Assembly: GCF_000717595.1 (NCBI RefSeq)
Contig: NZ_JNZO01000003.1
Location: 186,001 to 250,000, forward strand
DNA: 64,000 nucleotides
Origin: Streptomyces flavochromogenes
Lineage (GTDB): Bacteria > Actinomycetota > Actinomycetes > Streptomycetales > Streptomycetaceae
Direction of reading: 5' to 3'
The notes beneath the pieces are model-generated. The model was not told where the DNA came from, made no database searches, and saw nothing but the letters and a program-made list of their open reading frames with translations. A program made the position numbers and the translations under genes. Numbering within the stretch: the stretch's first letter is position 1; every line of letters starts with the position of its first letter. Shown in pieces: positions 53,501-64,000 of this stretch.

Positions 53501-53563
53501 GCGGCCGACCGTCAGGCGCGGCCGATCGCCACGGCGCGGCCGACCGTCAGGCGCGGCCGATCG
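53501..53563. repeat. Tandem duplication covering the ybaK 3' end
   Basis: An identical 28-bp block occurs at 53501-53528 and 53536-53563 (period 35). The second copy contains the ybaK stop codon and its last codons, so the duplication added a spare stop in another frame. Confidence 0.8.
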
Positions 53564-54044
53564 GGGCCACGACCGCCGACGTGAGGGCGGCCAGATCCGC
53601 GGGGGAGAGCTCCACCTCCAGGCCGCGCCGGCCCGCCGAGATGCAGATGGACGCGTGGTCCGAGGCCGAGGCGTCGAGGACCGTGCGGAGCCGCTTGCGC
53701 TGGCCCAGCGGGGAGATGCCGCCCCGCACATAGCCCGTGGTGCGCTCGGCCGCCGCCGGGTCCGCCATCGCCGCGCGCTTGCCGCCGACAGCCGAGGCCA
53801 GGGCCTTCAGATCGAGCTGGCCGGCGACCGGGACCACCGCGACCGTCAGCTCGCCGTCGACGTCCGCCACCAGGGTCTTGAAGACCCGGTCGGGGGAGAC
53901 ACCGAGGGCCTCGGCCGCCTCCTCGCCGTACGAGGGGGACGCCGGGTCGTGCTCGTACGCGTGCAGGGTGAACGGGGTGCCGGCCGCCGTCAGCGCCACC
54001 GTCGCCGGGGTGCCGCCACTGTTCTTCTTCTGCTTCTTCGCCAC
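53547..54044 (-). CDS. ybaK: YbaK/EbsC-type aminoacyl-tRNA deacylase
   Basis: 165 residues. M-A-K-K-Q-K-K-N opens the protein; the YbaK fold follows, with the conserved Lys of V-F-K-T-L near residue 56, G-G-K-R-A-A-M and the loop G-G-I-S-P-L-G. It hydrolyses mischarged Cys-tRNA(Pro) or related species in trans. It follows the Lon-N gene by 14 bp in the same direction. Confidence 0.9.
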   Translation of the reverse strand: MAKKQKKNSGGTPATVALTAAGTPFTLHAYEHDPASPSYGEEAAEALGVSPDRVFKTLVADVDGELTVAVVPVAGQLDLKALASAVGGKRAAMADPAAAERTTGYVRGGISPLGQRKRLRTVLDASASDHASICISAGRRGLEVELSPADLAALTSAVVAPIGRA

Positions 54045-54058
54045 GCGCGCGCTCTTCC

Positions 54059-54796
54059 TCAGTTGGGGTACGTCGGGGCCTGCGTCAGGTCGACCACCGG
54101 CAGCGACGGCAGATGCCGGAGGACCGCCGTCTCCGCGCGCAGCAGCGACAGCTCCTCGCGCAGCCGGGTCGCCGTGTCCGGAGCCTGGAGCAGCCGCTGC
54201 TTCGACGGCGTGTCCAGCACCGCCGCCGCCGCGACCAGGTACGACACCACCGACGGGTCGTCCGGCAGCTCGCTCGTGGTCAGCGAACGCTCGCGCGCCC
54301 CGGCCAGCCGCTTCTGGTAGCTGCGGAAGGCCCGCAGCACCCCCTCGGAGAGGCTGCCGGCCTCCTCGCCCTGCTCCTCCGGGATCTCCTCGACCTCGGC
54401 GACCAGAAACGGCCCGCTCGCGTCGACGGACAGCAGCTTCACCCGGGTCGTGCCGGTGGCCGTCACCTCGAAGCTGCCGTCGGCGCGCTCCCGGATCTGC
54501 ACCGCGTCGGCGACACAGCCGACCCGGTGGAAGGACTGGATGGGGTCGGAGCCGAAGCCCGCGGCCGGGCCCTTCTCCGGCAGGGCCGTCTGGTCCGGCA
54601 TGCCGGGGGCCGTCGGGGCGACCTCGCGGCCGTCACGGATGGCGACGACGGCGAAGCGGCGCGGCTCCGCGTCGTCGATCGTGAGCAGCTCGCGCATCAT
54701 GGCGCGATAACGCTCCTCGAAGACGTTCAGCGGCAGCACGAGGCCCGGGAACAGCACCGCGTTGAGCGGGAAGAGAGGCAGGCGAGCGGTGGTCAC
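54059..54796 (-). CDS. Lon protease N-terminal (LON) domain protein
   Basis: 245 residues from GTG. The N-terminus, L-P-L-F-P-L-N-A-V-L-F-P-G-L-V-L-P-L-N-V-F-E-E-R-Y, is the classical LON substrate-binding motif. No AAA+ or protease domain follows; the second half is helical (E-E-L-S-L-L-R-A-E-T). Stand-alone LON proteins are widespread, probably substrate adaptors; role unknown. It lies in a leftward run with the gene upstream (10-bp gap) and ybaK. Confidence 0.9.
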   Translation of the reverse strand: MTTARLPLFPLNAVLFPGLVLPLNVFEERYRAMMRELLTIDDAEPRRFAVVAIRDGREVAPTAPGMPDQTALPEKGPAAGFGSDPIQSFHRVGCVADAVQIRERADGSFEVTATGTTRVKLLSVDASGPFLVAEVEEIPEEQGEEAGSLSEGVLRAFRSYQKRLAGARERSLTTSELPDDPSVVSYLVAAAAVLDTPSKQRLLQAPDTATRLREELSLLRAETAVLRHLPSLPVVDLTQAPTYPN

Positions 54797-54806
54797 AGCG
54801 GTCAGC

Positions 54807-55847
54807 CTAATGGCCGCCGGGCCCGCCCCGTCCGGCCCGTCCCCCTCCGGTGTCCCAGAGAGGGGTACGGCGGGCCAGCTCGGTCCTGACCCTGTCCCGC
54901 GCGGCGAGGAACCGGCGCAGGGGGTCCTCCCGTACGGCGCCCCGCGCGGCTCCCCACGGGAACGAGGTCGCGTGGACCCCGATCCGGCCGAACTCCGCCC
55001 GCGCCTCCTCCCACCGCGCCCGCTCCACCAGCACGTACGCCAGCAGGTTGCGGACCTCGGCGGGCCACGGGTCGCCCGTCGGGAAGACCTCGGACAGGGC
55101 CAGGGCCCGGTCCGCGGCCCGGTCGATCCGCGCCTCCGGCACGGACGGGTCCCGGTCCGGCACCACCTGGAGCCGGTCGTGGGCGGCGCGGACCGGCAGC
55201 GCCCGCACGAGCGAGTCCGGTGCGGCGTCGTCGGCCGCCTGTTCGGCGAAGTCGAAGGCGGCCCGGTGCGAGCCGTACCACTGCGCCGACAGGTACTTGA
55301 GCGCCGCGACGTGGCAGCCGTAGTGGTGCGGGGAGCGGCGCACCGCCTGCTCCCAGAGCGATTCGAAGACGGCTGGCCCGGCGTGCGCCCCGCGCGCGTG
55401 GTCCAGGGCGAGTCGCCACGGCACCGGGTCGTGCGGCGTCTCCTCGGCCATCGTGCGGATCAGCGGCGTGAGTTCGCGCAGCCGCTCGGCCCGCGCGGGT
55501 GACTCCCAGGCCCGGCGGACGGCGAGCTGCGCGGTGACGAGCAGGGCGTCGGGATCGCGGGGCGCGGCGGAGAGCCAGTGGGTGAGCCAGTCGTCCCTGC
55601 TGTACGCGAAGGTGGCGAGCCGGGTGACGTAACGGTCCCGGTCCTCCCACTCCCCGGCGTCCCGGGTGGTGGCGAGCAGCTTCGCCGCGGGCTCCGGGTC
55701 GGCCAGGGCGGCGGCGACCAGGGCGGGGGCGAGCCGCTCGTCCGGGGCGTCGAGCAGCACGTCGTCGTCCGGCACGAACCCGGCGGTGAGCCGCGGGGTG
55801 TGCCGGACCGAACGAACGGTGCCGATCAGGGCACGAAGCAAGGACAT
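54807..55847 (-). CDS. Conserved hypothetical protein, TPR-like helical repeats
   Basis: 346 residues of alternating helices rich in Ala, Leu, Arg and Asp: A-P-A-L-V-A-A-A-L-A-D-P, L-T-H-W-L-S-A-A-P-R-D-P-D-A-L-L, A-A-L-K-Y-L-S-A-Q-W-Y-G-S. The pattern fits a TPR/SEL1-like scaffold; W-x-D-R-D-R-Y and W-Y-G-S-H-R-A-A look conserved. No signal peptide or membrane helix. A -10-like GAATAC eight bases before the ATG suggests a leaderless start. First gene of the leftward run with the LON and YbaK genes. Confidence 0.65.
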   Translation of the reverse strand: MSLLRALIGTVRSVRHTPRLTAGFVPDDDVLLDAPDERLAPALVAAALADPEPAAKLLATTRDAGEWEDRDRYVTRLATFAYSRDDWLTHWLSAAPRDPDALLVTAQLAVRRAWESPARAERLRELTPLIRTMAEETPHDPVPWRLALDHARGAHAGPAVFESLWEQAVRRSPHHYGCHVAALKYLSAQWYGSHRAAFDFAEQAADDAAPDSLVRALPVRAAHDRLQVVPDRDPSVPEARIDRAADRALALSEVFPTGDPWPAEVRNLLAYVLVERARWEEARAEFGRIGVHATSFPWGAARGAVREDPLRRFLAARDRVRTELARRTPLWDTGGGRAGRGGPGGH

Positions 55848-56024
55848 GGTGCGACGTATTCTCTCCCGGCCCCCGCCTCCGCGGCAGCCGGTCTCACGGC
55901 CCGCTCACCAAACCTTCGCCGTCGCCCGCCGCGTTACACCAATCCTCCGCCGCTCCCCCTCCCGGGCGCACGGAGGTCACGCCGTCTCCGCATGTCCCGC
56001 GCGGCGGACAGGCCGCCGTGCGGG

Positions 56025-56092
56025 CTCACCCCCTGCCCGGCAGCCGCCTCACCCCCAGCCCGGCCGGCGCCTCATCCCCTGCTCAGCAGCCG
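56025..56092. repeat. Three tandem 23-bp units at the end of the beta-helix membrane gene
   Basis: Units begin CTCA at 56025, 56048 and 56071 with period exactly 23. Each carries a TCA (TGA on the minus strand); because 23 is not a multiple of three, the three stops lie in three frames. The third unit contains the real gene end. Confidence 0.75.
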
Positions 56093-57661
56093 GGTCGCTC
56101 CCGCCGCCACCGTCGTCGCCAGGATCCAGCCCAGCAGGATCAGTACCGCCGCCGCCCACTGCCATATCCCCTCCAGACGCCAGTAGCCGTCCTGGCCGAG
56201 ATTGATCACCGGGAGCAGCAGGTCGAGCGCGTACAGCGGACCGTTCCACGCGGGGGCCTCCTCCGCCTTCAGCGGTATCGGGCGGTAGTGGGAGAAGGCC
56301 ACCGTGCCCGCCCCCCACAGGACCGCCATCCACAGGGCCGCCCGGCCCGGCCGGTAGCCGTAGGCCACGGTCCAGTCCTGGAGGTAGCCCCAGAGCTTCC
56401 CCGCCACCGGCAGGGTCTCGCGTCTGCGCCGCTGCTTGGCCAGCAGAACCTCGCGGGCGTCGGCGTCCTCCCCGCTGCTGCGCAGGACGGTCGCCAGGCG
56501 TTCGTACGGCTCGGGGGCGTACTCCGGGGTCGCCGCCGCCACCCACTCCAGGCGCCGGGCCAGCGGGAAGTGCCCGTACGGCACGAGGTTCTCGTAGGCG
56601 AAGCCGCCCATCGCGAGCCCGCCGGGACCCGGCCAGCTGGTCGACAGGTCGATCAGGGTGACGACCTTCGCGCCGTTGAGCACGACGCGGCCCTCCTCCG
56701 GCCGCTCGCCGTTGAACCGGAGCTCCGGGGTGACGATCCGGCGCAGCGAGACCTCCTCGCGGCGCGCCCCGCTCAGCAGGAACCGGGCGTGGTGCAGGTC
56801 CACCGCGTCACCGAAGCGGCCGTCGTCGAGCCGCACCCCGCCGTGGAACTCGACCGGCTTGCGGTGGGCGCCCTGGGCGGGCGTCACCCCGTACGGCGGG
56901 GTGGCCGTCGAGTTGCCCGTGCTCCCCTGGGTGTCCGACTCCTCGTACACCCAGGCCGCGTTCAGATAGAGCGAGCGCTCCACGGTGAGCTGCGGTGCGT
57001 TCAGCGCGCGGCGGCCCTGCGCGCCGCGCAGCACGCTGCCCCGCAGGCTGAGCGACACGCCGATCTTCGCCCCGCGCAGACTCAGCTCCCCGTGCGTCTC
57101 GATCAGCTCGGCCTGGAGGTCCTGGGCGACCACCATCCCGTCCGCGGTGATGGCCCGGCCGCGCCGGTCCGGCCACACCTGGATCTGGTTGACGAGCAGG
57201 TCCGTGCCGATCTGCGCGTCGGTGAGCCGGATGCCCCACCGCACCCGGCAGCGCGGCAGATGCAGGTCGCCCTCGGTGTGCAGCCGGGCCGCCTCCAGGC
57301 GCGGCAGCGCGCACTCGACCATCCGGAGCGTGCCGAACCGGGCCTCCGGCAGCACCACCTCGCCGTCGAACCGGCAGCCGTGCAGCTCGACGTACGGTCC
57401 AATCGTCCCGCCCGCCAGGTTCAGCACGCCGGTGATCCGCACACCGCGCAGCTTCAGCGCGGCCACCCGCCCGGACCGGGCCGGCGGCCCGGCGAGCAGC
57501 AGCAGCGCCACCACATCGGCGCGGACGCTCCGCTCCTCCCCCCAGTCCCGTCCCCCGAAGGGGTCGTCCCGCTCCGCGATCCCCTCCGTCAGATCGCATG
57601 TCCTGCCGACGACGAACGCCCGCCACACGGCCCGCTCCGGGCCTGTGAGACCGTCCGGCAT
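56072..57661 (-). CDS. Beta-helix membrane protein ('membrane-associated oxidoreductase' family)
   Basis: 529 residues from ATG at 57661 (GAGGA upstream). Longer starts at 57706 or 57853 are possible, but third-position GC drops upstream and M-x-x-L-T-G-P-E-R-A-V-W-R-A-F resembles the family N-terminus. From about residue 60 to 260 it has repeats such as L-K-L-R-G-V-R-I-T-G-V-L-N-L-A, L-H-G-C-R-F-D-G-E-V and L-S-L-R-G-A-K-I-G-V-S-L, the look of a right-handed beta helix (pentapeptide or bactofilin-like). Two transmembrane helices lie near the C-terminus. No nucleotide or flavin site is visible, so the database-style name is doubtful. Divergent from hisD. Confidence 0.7.
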   Translation of the reverse strand: MPDGLTGPERAVWRAFVVGRTCDLTEGIAERDDPFGGRDWGEERSVRADVVALLLLAGPPARSGRVAALKLRGVRITGVLNLAGGTIGPYVELHGCRFDGEVVLPEARFGTLRMVECALPRLEAARLHTEGDLHLPRCRVRWGIRLTDAQIGTDLLVNQIQVWPDRRGRAITADGMVVAQDLQAELIETHGELSLRGAKIGVSLSLRGSVLRGAQGRRALNAPQLTVERSLYLNAAWVYEESDTQGSTGNSTATPPYGVTPAQGAHRKPVEFHGGVRLDDGRFGDAVDLHHARFLLSGARREEVSLRRIVTPELRFNGERPEEGRVVLNGAKVVTLIDLSTSWPGPGGLAMGGFAYENLVPYGHFPLARRLEWVAAATPEYAPEPYERLATVLRSSGEDADAREVLLAKQRRRRETLPVAGKLWGYLQDWTVAYGYRPGRAALWMAVLWGAGTVAFSHYRPIPLKAEEAPAWNGPLYALDLLLPVINLGQDGYWRLEGIWQWAAAVLILLGWILATTVAAGATRLLSRG

Positions 57662-57807
57662 CCCGTCCTCGTGCGGCTCGGTCAATGCCGCCCCCTCGCT
57701 TTCCACGATCCGCTCGCACGATTCCGCGATTCCGGTTTCGATCGTTTTCCGGTGTTCCGTGGATTCGTACAGCCGTTCTTCCCGCTGAGTGACGGGCTGA
57801 ACGCTAA

Positions 57808-60953
<3,146 letters not shown>

Positions 60954-60955
60954 CC

Positions 60956-61120
60956 GTGAACGGCCTCTCCACCATCCTCATCGTCGTCGGGCTGTTCCTG
61001 CTCGGCGGCATCTACTCCTTCGTCAAGCAGCAGATGCCCAAGGGCCTCATCGCGCTCGTCGCCTTCGGCGCCGCGATGTGTCTCGGCGCAGGCGTGCTGC
61101 GGCTGGACGTGTGGGCATGA
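60956..61120 (+). CDS. 54-aa two-helix membrane protein within the his operon
   Basis: 54 residues from GTG two bases after hisB; it overlaps hisH by four bases (ATGA). Two hydrophobic helices, about residues 4-20 ([15 protein letters not shown]) and 30-47 ([16 protein letters not shown]), are joined by a short Lys/Gln loop. The frame and coupling argue for a real gene. Function unknown; I recognise no histidine-pathway membrane subunit. Confidence 0.8.
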   Translation: MNGLSTILIVVGLFLLGGIYSFVKQQMPKGLIALVAFGAAMCLGAGVLRLDVWA

Positions 61121-61764
61121 CCGCGAGCACCCCCAGGAAGGTCGTCGTCTTCGACTACGGATTCGGCAACGTGCGCTCGGCCGAGCGCGCCCTCGCCCGG
61201 GTCGGCGCCGACGTCGAGATCACCCGCGACTACGACACCGCCATGAACGCCGACGGACTCCTCGTCCCCGGCGTCGGCGCCTTCTCCGCCTGCATGCAGG
61301 GGCTGAAGGACGCGCGCGGCGACTGGATCATCGGCCGCCGGCTCTCCGGCGGCCGCCCGGTCATGGGCATCTGCGTCGGCATGCAGATCCTCTTCGCGCA
61401 CGGCTTCGAGCACGGCGTGGAGAGCGAGGGCCTCGACGAGTGGCCCGGTACGGTCGAGCCGTTGAACGCCCCCGTCGTCCCCCACATGGGCTGGAACACG
61501 GTCGACGCGCCGCAGGACACCGAGATGTTCGCGGACCTCGACGCCGACGCCCGGTTCTACTTCGTGCACTCCTACGCGGTGCGCGAGTGGACCCTCGAGG
61601 TCGGCAACAAGAACATCCGCGCCCCCAAGGTCACCTGGGCCACCCACGGCGAGCCCTTCGTCGCGGCCGTCGAGAACGGCGCCCTGTGGGCCACCCAGTT
61701 CCACCCCGAGAAGTCCGGCGACGCCGGAGCCCAGCTCCTCACCAATTGGATCGAGACCCTCTGA
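61117..61764 (+). CDS. hisH: Imidazole glycerol phosphate synthase, glutaminase subunit
   Basis: 215 residues; ATG overlapping the previous stop. A class I glutamine amidotransferase: V-F-D-Y-G-F-G-N at the N-terminus, the oxyanion and nucleophile region G-I-C-V-G-M-Q (Cys86), and F-H-P-E-K-S-G giving the His and Glu near 193-195. It supplies ammonia to HisF, encoded two genes later. Confidence 0.95.
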   Translation: MTASTPRKVVVFDYGFGNVRSAERALARVGADVEITRDYDTAMNADGLLVPGVGAFSACMQGLKDARGDWIIGRRLSGGRPVMGICVGMQILFAHGFEHGVESEGLDEWPGTVEPLNAPVVPHMGWNTVDAPQDTEMFADLDADARFYFVHSYAVREWTLEVGNKNIRAPKVTWATHGEPFVAAVENGALWATQFHPEKSGDAGAQLLTNWIETL

Positions 61765-61766
61765 TC

Positions 61767-62498
61767 ATGGCTCAGAAGCTTGAACTCCTCCCCGCCGTCG
61801 ACGTCCGCGACGGCCAGGCCGTCCGCCTCGTGCACGGCGAGTCCGGCACCGAGACCTCCTACGGCTCCCCGCTCGAAGCGGCCCTCGCCTGGCAGAACTC
61901 CGGTGCCGAGTGGCTGCACCTCGTCGACCTCGACGCCGCCTTCGGCACCGGTGACAACCGGCAGCTGATCGCCGAGGTCGCCCAGGCCATGGACATCAAG
62001 GTCGAGCTCTCCGGCGGCATCCGCGACGACGCCTCGCTCGCCGCCGCCCTCGCCACCGGCTGCACCCGCGTCAACCTCGGCACCGCCGCCCTGGAGACCC
62101 CCGAGTGGGTCGCCAAGGTCATCGCCGAGCACGGCGACAAGATCGCCGTCGGCCTCGACGTCCGCGGCACGACGCTGCGCGGCCGCGGCTGGACCCGCGA
62201 CGGCGGCGACCTCTACGAGACGCTCGCCCGCCTCGACTCCGAGGGCTGCTCCCGCTACGTCGTCACCGACATCGCCAAGGACGGCACCCTCCAGGGCCCC
62301 AACCTGGAGCTCCTGAAGAACGTCTGCGCGGCCACCGACAGGCCCGTCGTCGCCTCCGGCGGCGTGTCGTCCCTGGACGACCTGCGGGCGCTGTCCGGCC
62401 TGGTGCCGCTCGGCGTCGAGGGTGCGATCGTCGGCAAGGCGCTGTACGCCAAGGCGTTCACCCTCGAAGAGGCGCTGGAGGCGGTGGCTTCCGTATGA
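61767..62498 (+). CDS. priA: PriA, bifunctional HisA/TrpF isomerase
   Basis: 243 residues; ATG two bases after hisH. A (beta/alpha)8 barrel with catalytic Asp12 (L-L-P-A-V-D-V) and a second Asp in [12 protein letters not shown] near it is typical of PriA. In Streptomyces this enzyme isomerises both ProFAR (histidine) and PRA (tryptophan), replacing a separate TrpF. Assignment of the second activity follows the known Streptomyces orthologue. Confidence 0.94.
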   Translation: MAQKLELLPAVDVRDGQAVRLVHGESGTETSYGSPLEAALAWQNSGAEWLHLVDLDAAFGTGDNRQLIAEVAQAMDIKVELSGGIRDDASLAAALATGCTRVNLGTAALETPEWVAKVIAEHGDKIAVGLDVRGTTLRGRGWTRDGGDLYETLARLDSEGCSRYVVTDIAKDGTLQGPNLELLKNVCAATDRPVVASGGVSSLDDLRALSGLVPLGVEGAIVGKALYAKAFTLEEALEAVASV

Positions 62499-62908
62499 CC
62501 GACGGCGTGAAGAAGGTCGTCACCGGCGCCCCCTGGGAGGAGCAGTTCGGCTACTCCCGCGCGGTGGAGCTGCCGAACGGTCTGGTCCTCGTCGCCGGGT
62601 GTACGTCGGTGATCGGCGGCCAGATCGCCGGCGGAGGCCCGTACGACCAGACCGTGAACTCCTTCAACGTGGCCTTCGAGGCCCTGAAGCAGCTCGGTCT
62701 GGGCCCGGAGGACGTCGTCCGCACCCGGATGTACATCACCCACGCCCGGGACGTGGACGAGGTCGGCCGCGCCCACAAGGAGCTGTTCGACGCCGTCCGG
62801 CCGGCGGCTTCGATGATCATCGTCTCCGGCTTCGTCGACCCCAGTCTGGTCGTCGAGGTCGAGGTCGAGGCGTTCCGTCCGGAGGCCCAGCGGGGTGGTG
62901 CGGCATGA
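62495..62908 (+). CDS. RidA/YjgF-like protein lacking the key arginine
   Basis: 137 residues with four-base overlaps on both sides (priA and hisF). The chorismate-mutase-like fold of the Rid family is clear: [29 protein letters not shown] and V-V-E-V-E-V-E-A-F. Where RidA has Arg105 in P-A-R-S this protein has P-A-A-S, Ala105. It is therefore unlikely to be a standard enamine deaminase and belongs to another Rid subfamily. Position in the operon hints at a substrate related to histidine synthesis. Confidence 0.85.
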   Translation: MTDGVKKVVTGAPWEEQFGYSRAVELPNGLVLVAGCTSVIGGQIAGGGPYDQTVNSFNVAFEALKQLGLGPEDVVRTRMYITHARDVDEVGRAHKELFDAVRPAASMIIVSGFVDPSLVVEVEVEAFRPEAQRGGAA

Positions 62909-63660
62909 GCCTCGCCGTACGCGTGATCCCCTGCCTGGACGTGGACAACGGCCGGGTCGTCAAGGGCGTCAACTTCCAGAACCTGCGGGACGCGGGCGAC
63001 CCCGTCGAGATGGCCAAGCTGTACGACGCCGAGGGCGCCGACGAGCTGACCTTCCTCGACATCACCGCCTCCTCGGGCAACCGGGAGACCACCTACGACG
63101 TGGTGCGCCGCACCGCCGAGCAGGTCTTCATCCCGCTCACGGTCGGCGGCGGCGTCCGCGCCGCCGAGGACGTCGACAAGCTGCTGCGGGCCGGCGCCGA
63201 CAAGGTGGGCGTCAACACCGCCGCCATCGCGCGCCCCGAGCTGATCCAGGAGATCGCGGAGCGTTTCGGCCGCCAGGTGCTCGTCCTGTCGGTCGACGCC
63301 CGTCGGACGGCCTCGGGCTCCTTCGAGGTGACGACGCACGGCGGCCGCAAGGGCACCGGCATCGACGCCGTCGAGTGGGCGCACCGGGCCGCCGAGCTGG
63401 GCGCGGGCGAGATCCTGCTCAACTCGATGGACGCGGACGGCACCAAGGACGGCTACGACACGGAGATGATCGCGGCCGTACGCAAGCAGGTGACCGTGCC
63501 GGTGATCGCGAGCGGGGGAGCGGGCAAGCTCGCCGACTTCCCGCCGGCGGTGGCGGCGGGCGCGGACGCGGTGCTCGCGGCCTCCGTATTCCACTTCGGT
63601 GATCTGCGGATCTCGCAGGTCAAGGACGAGCTGCGGGCGGCCGGCCACCCGGTCCGCTGA
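62905..63660 (+). CDS. hisF: Imidazole glycerol phosphate synthase, cyclase subunit
   Basis: 251 residues, ATG overlapping the RidA-like stop. (beta/alpha)8 barrel: [15 protein letters not shown] (catalytic Asp12), L-D-I-T-A-S, V-G-G-G-V-R and A-S-G-G-A-G-K. With HisH it makes imidazole glycerol phosphate and AICAR. Last gene of the operon, closed by a terminator. Confidence 0.96.
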   Translation: MSLAVRVIPCLDVDNGRVVKGVNFQNLRDAGDPVEMAKLYDAEGADELTFLDITASSGNRETTYDVVRRTAEQVFIPLTVGGGVRAAEDVDKLLRAGADKVGVNTAAIARPELIQEIAERFGRQVLVLSVDARRTASGSFEVTTHGGRKGTGIDAVEWAHRAAELGAGEILLNSMDADGTKDGYDTEMIAAVRKQVTVPVIASGGAGKLADFPPAVAAGADAVLAASVFHFGDLRISQVKDELRAAGHPVR

Positions 63661-63678
63661 GTGTTCGTTCCGCTTGGT

Positions 63679-63702
63679 GAAGGGCCCCTTCGGGGGCCCT
63701 TC
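63679..63702 (+). terminator. Terminator of the his operon
   Basis: Perfect arms GAAGGGCCCC and GGGGCCCTTC with a TTCG loop, followed by TTCTT, 18 bp past hisF. Confidence 0.88.
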
Positions 63703-63727
63703 TTCTTCGCCAGACACGCAGGATAAG

Positions 63728-63770
63728 TTGCGCAATTTCTGTTGTGCAAGTTTTCTTTCGCATCTAGGGT
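63728..63770 (+). promoter_or_regulatory. Promoter and double operator of the ArsR-like gene
   Basis: TTGCGCAA (63728-63735) and TTGTGCAA (63742-63749) repeat at a 14-bp interval; the first is a perfect palindrome. The second also supplies -35 TTGTGC, 17 bp before TAGGGT (63765-63770). The start codon follows seven bases later, so a leaderless transcript and autoregulation are likely. Confidence 0.55.
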
Positions 63771-63777
63771 CGTGGAC

Positions 63778-64000
63778 ATGACCTCCCCGGAGAACCGCCG
63801 GATCACCGATCTCGGCACCTTGAAGGCCATCTCGCACCCACTGCGGATGCGCCTCTACCGCGCCCTCTTCGTGGCCCGCACCGCCACCGCGTCCCAGCTC
63901 GCCGACCAGGTCGACGAGGCGGTCTCGCTGGTCAGCTACCACCTGCGCAAACTCGCCGAGCACGGCCTCATCGAGGAGGCCGAGACCCAGTCGACGGACG
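63778..64000 (+). CDS. ArsR-like HTH transcriptional regulator (5' part; continues beyond window)
   Basis: 74 codons from ATG. The sequence T-L-K-A-I-S-H-P-L-R-M-R-L-Y-R-A-L opens a winged helix-turn-helix; A-S-Q-L-A-D-Q-V is helix 2 and S-L-V-S-Y-H-L-R-K-L-A-E-H-G-L-I the recognition helix. This is the ArsR/HTH_20 type. The effector region lies outside the window. Repeated TTGYGCAA sites in its promoter suggest self-control. Confidence 0.85.
   Translation, partial: MTSPENRRITDLGTLKAISHPLRMRLYRALFVARTATASQLADQVDEAVSLVSYHLRKLAEHGLIEEAETQSTD

Overview
The window is chromosomal DNA of a high-GC filamentous actinomycete, almost certainly a Streptomyces or close relative. Codon third positions are nearly all G or C, many starts are GTG, and several genes look leaderless. 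Gene content also fits: DivIVA with a Q/M/P-rich spacer, SepF and SepG after ftsZ, PriA in the histidine operon, a SAV_6107-type HEPN protein and DUF3040. Most of the window is conserved core chromosome. I see no rRNA or tRNA gene, CRISPR array, prophage or complete insertion sequence.

Layout. 1-10.1 kb: a truncated YhgE/Pip membrane protein with a degenerate ABC-type ATPase behind a TetR-like operator; a HEPN protein; a methyltransferase; DUF3040; a ~284-bp foldback repeat; a leftward MoxR / DUF58 / transglutaminase operon; a beta-carbonic anhydrase. 10.3-28.2 kb: the complete division and cell wall (dcw) cluster rsmH-ftsL-ftsI-murE-murF-mraY-murD-ftsW-murG-ftsQ-ftsZ-pgeF-yggS-sepF-sepG-divIVA. 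It makes lipid II, polymerises and crosslinks septal wall, places FtsZ on the membrane and drives tip growth. 28.2-35.1 kb: ileS (leftward, with a translational T-box leader), a lysine-tailed DksA/TraR protein, lspA, an RluD-type pseudouridine synthase and a GNAT acetyltransferase.

35.1-45.3 kb: a cation/proton antiporter, a dienelactone hydrolase-like protein, secreted M43 metalloprotease and PhoD phosphatase genes, a PQQ-like propeller protein, a DsbA-like protein with a neighbouring membrane protein, and a DUF2252 kinase-fold protein. 45.5-57.7 kb: dnaE, a 57-residue basic protein, a NYN-domain protein, an ABC exporter pair joined by a coupled micro-ORF, a DUF2567 protein, a leftward run (conserved hypothetical, Lon-N domain protein, YbaK) and a beta-helix membrane protein. 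57.9-63.7 kb: a tightly overlapping histidine operon hisD-hisC-hisB-(54-aa membrane protein)-hisH-priA-ridA-hisF. 63.8 kb to the end: the start of an ArsR-like regulator.

The most interesting observations are: an IleRS whose class I signature reads Gly-Ala-His-His instead of His-x-Gly-His; its translational T-box, where mutually exclusive pairings can be read directly; a perfect 10-bp inverted repeat between hisD and its divergent neighbour; the foldback element at 4.3-4.55 kb; a 33-codon ORF coupled by 4-base overlaps to both genes of an ABC operon; a RidA-like protein without the key arginine inside the his operon; and an ATPase with a degraded signature motif beside a YhgE/Pip gene. No gene set in the window clearly amounts to an entirely new system.
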